Assembly (NCBI GenBank): GCA_016872775.1
Contig: VGZA01000017.1
Span: 1-64,000 of the forward strand
From: Planctomycetota bacterium
GTDB lineage: Bacteria; Planctomycetota; Planctomycetia; Pirellulales; Pirellulaceae
Direction: 5' to 3'
DNA length: 64,000 nt
The notes beneath the pieces are model-generated. The model worked only from the letters and a program-made list of their open reading frames with translations. It did no database searches and was not told where the DNA came from. How positions within the stretch are numbered: position 1 is the first letter of the stretch; the number at the start of each line of letters is the position of its first letter. The position numbers were made by a program, and so were the translations under genes. Shown piece after piece: positions 28,055 to 35,551 of the stretch.

Positions 28055-28160
28055 CCCTCTGGATTCTCGCGCGGGGCCTGGGTAGGCTATATAGCGCTGT
28101 ACCAGCTCGCCGAGAACCGCTCCCACCACTCAAATTCGACCGTCCTAAGGGGATTCAGGA

Positions 28161-29030
28161 ATGAGAATATCAAGCGCACTGTCCGCTCTCAGCCTTGTTG
28201 CCTGCCTGCTCACCAGCAACATCGCTCGGGCCCAGAGTATTTTTTCCGACAAGGTGATGGAATCGGCGGTCCGCAAGGAAGTCTTCGAAAAAAGAATGAA
28301 AGAAGACCCGATCGTCGAGGCGGACGTCCCGAATATCTCGCAAGTCAAGCATAAAGGAAAGGACGGGCAGAGAATCGCCAACTTGTCCGGGATGGAAAAA
28401 TGTCGCAGTGTCGCCGAAGTCGCGCTCGACATGAACGAAATTACCGACCTCGCGCCGCTGAAAGACCTGAAAAACATCCAGTCGCTTTCGTTGAAAGGCA
28501 ACAAAATCAAGGACCTGACCCCGCTCGCCGGTTTGGTGAACCTCCAGTACTTGAACCTGGAAGGCAACGAGGTGGTCGATCTCACGCCGCTCGCCGGACT
28601 GGTGAACATGCGCTCCCTGTATCTCTCGCGCAATCAGATCAAGGACATCGGCCCGATCGTCGGCATGAAGAAGCTCTGGTCGCTCTACCTGGGCGGAAAC
28701 CAGATCGCCGACGTCAAGCCGATGGCCGGCCTGAAGGACCTGGATACGATCGATCTGGCATATAACCAAATCGCGGATCTTTCGCCGCTGGTCGAACTCC
28801 AGCCGTACCGCTGGCTGTTCCTGCAGAAAAACCAGATCCAGGACATCAGCCCACTGGTAACGATGGCGAAGAAGGACAGCGAAGGGCAGAAGAACTTTGC
28901 GCCATTCTGGAACGTGCAGCTGTTCGGAAACCCGCTTTCCGAGGCGGCGTTGAATCAGCAGGTTCCGGAATTGAAAAAGTTCAGCTACCCCGATCGCATC
29001 GACTTGAAATCCGACCGCAAAGTCCCCTAG
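28161..29030 (+). CDS. secreted leucine-rich-repeat protein (internalin-type)
   Basis: 289 aa. Signal peptide MRISSALSALSLVACLLTSNIARAQS. Residues about 75-240 hold six or seven 22-residue repeats of the internalin type (L-x-x-L-x-x-L-x-L-x-x-N-x-I-x-D-(L/I)-x-P-L), for example NLQYLNLEGNEVVDLTPLAG and LWSLYLGGNQIADVKPMAG. A capping region follows. Such solenoids bind proteins; no catalytic domain is present. Shine-Dalgarno AAGGGG lies about 8 nt before the ATG. Confidence 0.88.
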   Translation: MRISSALSALSLVACLLTSNIARAQSIFSDKVMESAVRKEVFEKRMKEDPIVEADVPNISQVKHKGKDGQRIANLSGMEKCRSVAEVALDMNEITDLAPLKDLKNIQSLSLKGNKIKDLTPLAGLVNLQYLNLEGNEVVDLTPLAGLVNMRSLYLSRNQIKDIGPIVGMKKLWSLYLGGNQIADVKPMAGLKDLDTIDLAYNQIADLSPLVELQPYRWLFLQKNQIQDISPLVTMAKKDSEGQKNFAPFWNVQLFGNPLSEAALNQQVPELKKFSYPDRIDLKSDRKVP

Positions 29031-29065
29031 CGGATGTTACCGGTGCGGACGAGTCAACCCGACCC

Positions 29066-29893
29066 ATGATCTCTTCGGCGATTGAGATCCTCAATCCGCG
29101 GTATCCGCGCGGTCCATTCGGCGCTGCGGTGTTCGACTTTGACGGTACGCTGTCGTTGCTGCGTCGCAACTGGCAGGAGATCATGGTGCCGATGATGGTC
29201 GATCTGCTGGCGGCGACCGGCACCGCAGAGTCGCGTGAACAATTGCGACAGATCGTGGAGGATTTCGTTGCGCGGCTGACGGGCAAACAGACCATCTATC
29301 AGATGATGCGTTTGGCGGAGGAGATTTCCGCGCGGGGTGGGGTGCCGTTGGATCCGCTGGAGTACAAACATCTCTACCACGACCGGTTATGGGAACAGGT
29401 GAAATGGCGCGTGGCCGCGGTTCGCGACGGCAGCGTGGCTCCCGATGCGCTGACGGTTCCGGGGTCGCGGGAGTTGCTGCGGGAGTTGCAGAGTCAATCG
29501 GTACTTCTGTATCTGGCGTCGGGAACGGACCTGAAGTACGTGCGGGATGAGGCGGCGTTATTGCAGCTCGATCGATTTTTTGGTCCGCACATTTACGCCG
29601 CGCTGGACGACTACAGGAAATTCTCCAAGGCGATGATCGTCGCGCAAGTCCTGCGCGATACGGGCCTGCCGGGCGAGCAGATTCTCGGCATTGGCGACGG
29701 GTTCGTGGAGATCGAAGAGATCAAGAAGGTGGGAGGCTTCGCTTTGGGGGTTGCCAGCAACGAAGAGACTCGGGAGGGAGTCAACGAATGGAAGCGGCGG
29801 AGACTGATCGAAGCCGGCGCCGACGCGATCGTGGGCGACTATCGTGACCTGCCGGCGTTGCTGGGACTGCTCGGATTGCATACCGAGGCATAA
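29066..29893 (+). CDS. HAD-superfamily hydrolase
   Basis: 275 aa. HAD motif I FDFDGTLS (nucleophile Asp24, Asp26), a large helical cap domain (residues about 35-130), motif II LYLASGTD, motif III lysine in DDYRKFSKAMIV, and motif IV GIGDGFVEIEEIKK. Likely a phosphoglycolate-phosphatase-like or sugar phosphatase; substrate unknown. The next gene (GTPase) starts 9 nt after its stop behind AAGGAA, so the two are almost certainly one operon. Confidence 0.85.
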   Translation: MISSAIEILNPRYPRGPFGAAVFDFDGTLSLLRRNWQEIMVPMMVDLLAATGTAESREQLRQIVEDFVARLTGKQTIYQMMRLAEEISARGGVPLDPLEYKHLYHDRLWEQVKWRVAAVRDGSVAPDALTVPGSRELLRELQSQSVLLYLASGTDLKYVRDEAALLQLDRFFGPHIYAALDDYRKFSKAMIVAQVLRDTGLPGEQILGIGDGFVEIEEIKKVGGFALGVASNEETREGVNEWKRRRLIEAGADAIVGDYRDLPALLGLLGLHTEA

Positions 29894-29902
29894 GGAACCG
29901 CC

Positions 29903-31237
29903 ATGACCGGGGAATCCGCGCCAGCCGACGCTCAATACCAGCAGGCCATGAACTCGTTGGCACAGACACTCGCCAACCTGCAGCGCTGTTCGGTCGAGGA
30001 GAAATCGCGGCTGCGCGACGAACTGGACGGCATGCGGGATATGCTTGGCAAGCTTACCAGCGGCCGTGTCGAGATTGTGGTCTTCGGGGAAATCAGCACC
30101 GGCAAATCGGCGTTAATTAATGCTCTGATTGGCAAGACGGTGGCGTCGGTCGACGTGCGAGGCGGCTGGACGCGGGAACTCTGGCATGTCGCCTGGGACG
30201 GCTGCGGTTACTGCGTGCCGGGACTGGGTAATTCCGAAGTCGTATTGATCGACACCCCGGGGCTCAACGAAGTCGGTGGCCAGGCTCGGGGCGAGATGGC
30301 GCGCGAAGCGGCCCAGCGTTCCGATCTGATTCTGTTCGTAACCGATTCCGACCTGACCGAGTCCGAGCATACGGCGATCTGCGAGCTGGCCCAGGTGCAG
30401 AAGCCGATCCTGGTTGTCCTGAACAAGATCGATCTGTACTCGCCGGACCAGCGGGGGAAACTGCTGCAGGTCCTGCGCGACGAGCGACTGCAGGGAGTTA
30501 TCGCCGCAGTCGATGTCGTGACCACGGCGGCCGACCCGCGCAAGATAGAATACGTCATCCAGTCGGCGGATGGGACGACGCGGCACGAATGGCGCAAGCC
30601 CGAACCGGATGTCGCGGCACTCAAAGGTAGAATTCTCGAGGTGCTCGACCGTGACGGACTGGCCCTGGTGAGTTTGAACGCCGCGATCTTTGCCGCCGAC
30701 ACCTCGGATCGCATCGCGGCGCTGCGCGTGCAGCTGCGCGATCGCCGCGCCTCGCAAATCGTCATCAGCTACGCCTCGCTGAAGGCGGTGACCGTGGCGC
30801 TGTCCCCGGCGGTCGTCGATATTTTCGCCGGCAGCGCGCTCGACATTCTGATGGTCGGAACACTGGCCCATGCCTACGGATTGAATCTCTCCTGGACCCA
30901 TGCGCAGGCGCTCGTCACCTCGATCCTGAAAGCCACCGGATGGGTGTTGATCGGCGAGGCGGCCACACGCTGGTTACTGTCATCATTCAAGGCACTGACC
31001 GCCAATCTGGGAATGGCAGTCACGGCGATTCCCCAGGGCGCTGCCGCCGGTTACGGATCGTATATCGTCGGACAGGCCGCGAAATACTATTTCGAACATG
31101 GTTCGTCATGGGGCCCGGAAGGACCGAAAGCCGTCGTGCATCAGATCCTGGAACAGACCGACAAGCAGTCGGTCCTGGAGAAATTGAAGGGAGAAATCCG
31201 CTCCCGAATGCGTCTGAATCCTCATGCCGGTTCCTGA
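29903..31237 (+). CDS. membrane-associated GTPase with DUF697-like tail
   Basis: 444 aa. N-terminal helical segment, then a TRAFAC GTPase domain: G1 GEISTGKS (62-69), a possible G2 threonine in WTREL, G3 DTPG (117-120), G4 NKID (174-177). The C-terminal half has hydrophobic helices (VTVALSPAVVDIFAGSALDILMVG, ATGWVLIGEAATRW, LGMAVTAIPQGAAAGYGSYIVG) as in DUF697/YcjF-type proteins. The architecture suggests a GTP-controlled protein that attaches to or deforms the inner membrane. Operon with the HAD hydrolase. Confidence 0.82.
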   Translation: MTGESAPADAQYQQAMNSLAQTLANLQRCSVEEKSRLRDELDGMRDMLGKLTSGRVEIVVFGEISTGKSALINALIGKTVASVDVRGGWTRELWHVAWDGCGYCVPGLGNSEVVLIDTPGLNEVGGQARGEMAREAAQRSDLILFVTDSDLTESEHTAICELAQVQKPILVVLNKIDLYSPDQRGKLLQVLRDERLQGVIAAVDVVTTAADPRKIEYVIQSADGTTRHEWRKPEPDVAALKGRILEVLDRDGLALVSLNAAIFAADTSDRIAALRVQLRDRRASQIVISYASLKAVTVALSPAVVDIFAGSALDILMVGTLAHAYGLNLSWTHAQALVTSILKATGWVLIGEAATRWLLSSFKALTANLGMAVTAIPQGAAAGYGSYIVGQAAKYYFEHGSSWGPEGPKAVVHQILEQTDKQSVLEKLKGEIRSRMRLNPHAGS

Positions 31238-31389
31238 CGCGCAATCCATGCCCGGCGCGCAACGATGCTCCTCGGCGAACCGTGCGGAATAGCACGCGAT
31301 CGGTCGTCGTTGTTTGGCCGATGGGGCCTCCCCGCAGTGGACGTTCCATGCCACAATAGCGCCGCGATTTTGGCGAGTGGGAGTGCAGT

Positions 31390-31863
31390 ATGGTCAAGCG
31401 ATTTCGAATCGGGTCTAGGGCGGGAATGCGCGTGGGAATTACCTTGTTGTCAGCGTTCGTCCAGTCGGCCGCAGTGTTTTCCGCGGTGGCCGCCGGTGCG
31501 GACGCACCTTCCGCCGAGTCTACGGACGGACTGGGGGCCGCCGGCCACGGCGTCGAAGCGGCCGCCGGCACCGATTTTTCGTCCCTGTTGTTTGTATTGA
31601 TGCTCTCCACTTTTATTGGTCTGGGCGTCATCACGCGTGTTTCCAGGCTGCTGCATACGCCACTGATGTCGCTGACCAACGCGATTTCCGCAATCGCCGT
31701 CGTCGGAGCGATCGTGGTCGTTGGAACCGAATCCCATCACTGGCTGATCACGTTGTTGGGCGCCGTGGCGTTATTTGCGTCGATTACCAATATCGTGAGC
31801 GGTTTCTTGATTACCGACCGGATGTTGAAGATGTTCAAACAGCCGGAGTCACCGAAACCGTGA
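31390..31863 (+). CDS. pntAB: NAD(P) transhydrogenase, alpha subunit membrane part (PntAB)
   Basis: 157 aa. An N-terminal hydrophobic segment and a Gly/Ala-rich linker precede the membrane helices FSSLLFVLMLSTFIGLGVIT, LMSLTNAISAIAVVGAIVVVG and WLITLLGAVALFASITNIVSGFLITDRML, ending MFKQP. That is the C-terminal transmembrane module of split PntA. It belongs to the proton-translocating NADH/NADP transhydrogenase. Its stop overlaps the pntB start. The expected NAD-binding subunit (PntAA) is not upstream; the neighbour is the GTPase gene. Confidence 0.88.
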   Translation: MVKRFRIGSRAGMRVGITLLSAFVQSAAVFSAVAAGADAPSAESTDGLGAAGHGVEAAAGTDFSSLLFVLMLSTFIGLGVITRVSRLLHTPLMSLTNAISAIAVVGAIVVVGTESHHWLITLLGAVALFASITNIVSGFLITDRMLKMFKQPESPKP

Positions 31864-33251
31864 TGCTGATTCAACTGGCCTACCTGCTTGCGACCGGACT
31901 GTTTGTCTTTTCGCTGCACTGGATGAAGGACCCCAAGACGGCGCGTCGCGGCATCCTGGCTGGAGTCGCCGCGATGACGGCGGCGATTCTCGGCACGCTG
32001 GCGACCCCCGATATCGGCAATTGGGCCTGGATCGCCGGCGCGATCGCGTTGGGCTTCGCCGTGGGTATTCCACTTTCGCGAGTGGCTTTGACCGCCGTGC
32101 CACAGCGAACGGCATTATCCCACGCGTTTGGCGGGCTGGCGGCAGGCCTGGTCGGGACGGCGAAATACTACGTCTGGCTTTATGAAGCTCCGGCGAATCT
32201 CACGGCTTTCCGCACCGCCGCGATCATCATCGAGGTCATCCTTGGATTCCTGACCTTTACTGGCAGCTTGATGGCGGCCGGCAAGCTCCAGGAAATTCGC
32301 TGGATCCCGCAGCGCCCCGTCACCTACCGATTTCAGAACTTCAGCAACCTGGCGTTGTTTGCGATCGCGCTGCTGTGCGGCGTCGCGCTGATCGTCAAGC
32401 CGGTGCAACTTTCCTTCTTGTTTCCCGTGATACTGGTTCTGGCGCTGGCGTTTGGCGTCCTGCTGATTATCCCGATCGGTGGCGCGGACATGCCGACCGT
32501 CATTTCGTTGCTCAACTCGTATGCCGGCCTTTCCGCGGTCGCGATGGGTTTCGTCCTCGACAACAAGCTGCTAATTACCGCCGGAGCGCTGGACGGATCG
32601 TCGGGATTGATCCTCTCGATCATCATGTGCCGGGCGATGAACCGGTCGTTCACGAATGTCTTGTTCGGCGCATTCGGCCAGGTCCAATCGGCGGCCGCCA
32701 CCGGCGAAAAGCGAAATGTGTTGAGTGAAACTCCCGAAGGCGCGGCCCAGGTGCTGGAAATGGCGAGGGAAGTCGTGATCGTGCCCGGCTACGGAATGGC
32801 CGTCGCCCAGGCGCAACATCGCGTCAAGGAACTGTATGAGCAATTGAACAAGCGCGGTGTCAATGTGCGCTTCGCCATCCATCCCGTGGCCGGTCGCATG
32901 CCCGGACATATGAATGTCCTGCTGGCCGAAGCCGAAATCCCTTACGACCGCCTGATCGAACTGGACGACATTAACCCTGAAATGCCGCAGGTCGACGTGG
33001 CGCTGGTGATCGGCGCGAACGACGTGGTTAATCCGGCCGCCCGGCACGACAAGTCAAGTCCCATCTTTGGGATGCCGATCATCGACGCAGACAAAGCCCG
33101 CGTCTGCCTGACCGTAAAACGCAGCATGAATCCGGGGTTCGCCGGTATCGAGAATGAACTTTACTACAGCGAACATTCCTACATGCTGTTTGGCGACGCA
33201 AAGGCGGTTATCGGCGACTTGGTTAAGCAGTTGGCGCCCCACAGCGTCTGA
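31863..33251 (+). CDS. pntB: NAD(P) transhydrogenase subunit beta
   Basis: 462 aa from the ATG at 31863, overlapping the pntAB stop by one base; a GTG three bases earlier is also possible. About nine membrane helices (residues 1-250) with GGADMPTVISLLNSYAGLSAVAMGF, the PntB hallmark, then the NADP(H)-binding domain III: VIVPGYGMAVAQAQH, VRFAIHPVAGRMPGHMNVLLAEAEIPYD, VALVIGANDVVNPAAR and GFAGIENELYY. Couples hydride transfer from NADH to NADP+ to proton entry at the inner membrane. Confidence 0.95.
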   Translation: MLIQLAYLLATGLFVFSLHWMKDPKTARRGILAGVAAMTAAILGTLATPDIGNWAWIAGAIALGFAVGIPLSRVALTAVPQRTALSHAFGGLAAGLVGTAKYYVWLYEAPANLTAFRTAAIIIEVILGFLTFTGSLMAAGKLQEIRWIPQRPVTYRFQNFSNLALFAIALLCGVALIVKPVQLSFLFPVILVLALAFGVLLIIPIGGADMPTVISLLNSYAGLSAVAMGFVLDNKLLITAGALDGSSGLILSIIMCRAMNRSFTNVLFGAFGQVQSAAATGEKRNVLSETPEGAAQVLEMAREVVIVPGYGMAVAQAQHRVKELYEQLNKRGVNVRFAIHPVAGRMPGHMNVLLAEAEIPYDRLIELDDINPEMPQVDVALVIGANDVVNPAARHDKSSPIFGMPIIDADKARVCLTVKRSMNPGFAGIENELYYSEHSYMLFGDAKAVIGDLVKQLAPHSV

Positions 33252-33335
33252 TTTCGCGGCGTTCCCTGCCTGGCGCGGCACGGCCGGTTCGCGACGACTC
33301 AACGGATTCCGTGCATTCGCCCTCTGCGGACTTGC

Positions 33336-33629
33336 TTTCATCCCGATCAATTTGTGGTAATGAACTCTCCCCGACTTGACGTGGTTGAGAAGTCCGTGCA
33401 GGAACTTGAATACCAAGCGGAAGTCGCAGGGTGGATTGGAGCCGGTGTTTCACCTTTCCAGCCCGATTGAAGGTGGGAAGGGCCGAAGCCTGAACGACAC
33501 CATGACTTCATCGACGTGGCCGACTTCCCTGCCTGCTGGCGGCGAAAGAAAATCACCGTCGAAGTCGAAGCCAAAGCGAAAGAAGTGGCCGTACTGAAGC
33601 TGAAGGAAGAGTTGCTTGACGATCGTTAA
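33336..33629 (+). pseudogene. remnant of a UvsE/UvdE-type UV-damage endonuclease
   Basis: The frame reads FHPDQFVVMNSPRLDVVEKS, then VQELEYQAEVAGWIGAG. This is the central TIM-barrel signature of UV-damage endonucleases (H-P-x-Q-F-V-V-x-N-S-P, then S-V-x-E-L-E-Y). After about 40 codons comes an in-frame TGA (33468-33470), and in the same frame the C-terminal family end resumes: HHDFIDVADFPACWRRKKITVEVEAKAKEVAVLKLKEELL, stop at 33627-33629. The N-terminal half and the piece between the two blocks are deleted. No functional product is expected. First of several broken genes in the accessory zone. Confidence 0.7.
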
Positions 33630-33638
33630 GAAGTGCCG

Positions 33639-34436
33639 TTATGCCTCGGCTGCCCCTGAAGGGACGCCCTTTCCATTTACGGCCTCGTAGATTCCATCCC
33701 ACAATTGCTGTCGGGCCATCAGGCAACTCACGGCCGTCTCTTCAGCAACTCTCCACAACGACTCGTCCGATGCGCAAAACGACTGTACGAGCCGAGTCGC
33801 CATCGGGCCATGCTCGTCGCCATCCAAGCCAATGTGGCGTTCAAGATAATACTTAAATTCATCTAGTTGCCCACCAGCTTGCGTATTCAACTCATCCACG
33901 ATCCGTTGAAAAACACTTGGCAGCAAATCTTCCCGACCAAACGTGAATGCTGAAGCAACTGCACACAGGTTGCCAGTCTCGATAATTCTGAAGGTTTGCT
34001 CAACAAACCTACGAGCAGCTTTGGGGACTTCGGGGGATGCAAGGGCTGTCAGCACTGGAACGCCCCGGCGAAGCTCACAGAGGAATCCATCAATGCCAGC
34101 GGTGTTCGCCCCGCATTGTTTCATCGAGCGATGATAAAGCTCGAAATGACTGGCGAAGCCGCCTCGGCCATCATCGTCGGATTCCTCGGCAAGCACAATT
34201 TCGTTGATGAAACGGCACGCCAGCGGATCAGCGGGGACCACCCACGGCACTTCGACGCAGCAGAGTTGTCGTTGCAGCACCTTGAGCAAAGACATGAAAT
34301 CCCACACGGCGAAGACGTGGTGTTCCATGAACAATCGCAATACATCAAGGCGATTCATTTCGCCGTAGATGCGGTGGCTGAGCAGAGCTTCCCTCAGCGG
34401 GTTCAGTTGGTCTTCAATTCTGGGTCTGTGGAACAA
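33639..34436 (-). CDS. DUF3050 (heme-oxygenase-like fold) protein
   Basis: 265 aa from a TTG at 34436 that has AGGAAAGAG about 7 nt upstream; an ATG at 34622 in frame would add 62 residues that look like fused intergenic sequence. DUF3050 landmarks are strong: [73 protein letters not shown] and [17 protein letters not shown]. The family has an all-helical heme-oxygenase-like fold and no settled function. The gene is intact but lies between broken genes. Confidence 0.75.
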   Translation of the reverse strand: MFHRPRIEDQLNPLREALLSHRIYGEMNRLDVLRLFMEHHVFAVWDFMSLLKVLQRQLCCVEVPWVVPADPLACRFINEIVLAEESDDDGRGGFASHFELYHRSMKQCGANTAGIDGFLCELRRGVPVLTALASPEVPKAARRFVEQTFRIIETGNLCAVASAFTFGREDLLPSVFQRIVDELNTQAGGQLDEFKYYLERHIGLDGDEHGPMATRLVQSFCASDESLWRVAEETAVSCLMARQQLWDGIYEAVNGKGVPSGAAEA

Positions 34437-34472
34437 GTCAATTCTCTTTCCTGAAAAGGAACAAATCGCCGC

Positions 34473-34517
34473 GCTGATTGTCACGACATTCTGCACTTTC
34501 GTGCGCGAGTTCTCGCC
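34473..34517 (-). repeat. 45-nt diverged repeat, copy 1
   Basis: On the minus strand this stretch matches 39072-39116 (plus strand) at about 35 of 45 positions. The shared core is ACTCGCG, AAAGT, GT and a common end CAATCAGC. Here it lies just upstream of the DUF3050 gene; at the other site it directly precedes the 79-nt repeat. Possibly a fragment of a dispersed element. Confidence 0.45.
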
Positions 34518-34569
34518 ACCCCTCGCATGGGTGCAGGCAAAATGCCTGTTCTTGAACGATGACAACTTA

Positions 34570-34746
34570 TTACGGCCATTGAGGCCAGAAGTCAAATCGC
34601 CGAGAAATATGCCCGAGCACATACCCTCCCTGGTCGATCCGTTGTCGCTGGATCGACACGACCTTGTGCCCGGCCAGAAACCCGTTCAGCTCTTGCTCAA
34701 AAACGCTTGAATCGTGGACTGGGACGACAAAGAACCGTAAGGCCAT
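34570..34746 (-). pseudogene. N-terminal fragment resembling a retroelement HRDC accessory protein
   Basis: 58 codons from an ATG at 34746: [41 protein letters not shown], then divergence and a stop. The beginning resembles the small N-terminal domain (beta strand, helix, H-K/R-V-L-x-V-x-R) of proteins that in full length carry an HRDC domain and occur next to reverse transcriptases. Here everything after about residue 42 is lost. Two tight hairpins (34768-34789 and 34788-34809) lie immediately upstream of the start. The family assignment is from memory of the motif and is tentative. Confidence 0.4.
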
Positions 34747-34767
34747 TCGCTTCGCACCTCAAAAACG

Positions 34768-34809
34768 GCTCGCAAGATTTTGCGCGAGCAAGGGGACATA
34801 CCCCCTTGC
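34768..34809. other. two adjoining hairpins upstream of the HRDC-like fragment
   Basis: Inverted repeat CGCAA-GATT-TTGCG (34771-34784) with outer GCT/AGC arms, followed directly by GCAAGGGG-ACATAC-CCCCTTGC (34788-34809). Both are perfect in their cores. They may be an RNA structure of the decayed element or a terminator-like relic; no T-run follows. Confidence 0.4.
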
Positions 34810-34854
34810 AACCCCAGGTGTTTTAGCTCGACGAACAACCGCTCCGCCATCCGG

Positions 34855-35322
34855 CTACGGCATCTCCGGTCGCGGCTCCGCCTTTGCTCCCTCCGTGCCT
34901 ACGCCCGATGGCTCCGCTCCCTTGCCCCGACCCTGCTCCGCAGGACTGGAGACTCCGGACGGACTCAGGGCCAGCCGGATTTCGCTGTCGAGGATCCGGA
35001 TCAGGTCGTCGAAGTCGCGTTGACGATGCCCGTAGCCGGAAGCTTCCAGCAATTCAGCCTGAGACTTCATCTGGCCCTTGATGTCCGTGCCCGATTCGGG
35101 AAGCAGGGACTTGAGCACGGCGCGAGCAGCTTTTTGGTGCAGCCGGTGTTTCGGATGCGCTGTGGTTGCCGAGAACGTTGCTTCTAGAAATGTCAGGCCG
35201 ATGCCAGCAGTGCCACCAACTTCCTCCAGGGACGCTGGAGTCCATGGTCGCCCCTTCATCATGTCGGCAAACAGGGCCAGGCGAACACAGGTCACTTTCC
35301 CATCCTCAGCCAGGCCTTTCAC
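34855..35322 (-). pseudogene. fragment of an nSTAND-type NTPase
   Basis: About 155 codons from a GTG near 35322, still open. Reads VTCVRLALFADMMKGRPWTPASLEEVGGTAGIGLTFLEATFS, HRLHQKAARAVLKSLLPESGTDIKG, and ASGYGHRQRDFDDLIRILDSEIRL. This matches the region just after the NTPase core in planctomycete nSTAND1 proteins (often fused to kinases, caspases or WD40 repeats). The Walker motifs and the sensor/repeat domain are absent on both sides, and the following LTHDYL-type segment is replaced by a Gly/Glu-rich tail. Treated as a relic rather than a gene. Confidence 0.6.
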
Positions 35323-35551
35323 TGACTGAGCAATACAGAGCCCTCCTTCGCCGCTTCGCGGCGATCTGGACTCTCATAACGACTGGATCAGATTTCGGGG
35401 AGCCCTTCATCGCCTTGACAAGCCGCCAGCACACTTTTGTTCAATCGACGCGCACTGATTTCCGGTAGTGTATGCTATTCGGGCCTACTCTTACTGAATC
35501 GGAATCGCCACCAAGACTTCTACCAACACTCGCATCGAGGAATCACCCGCC

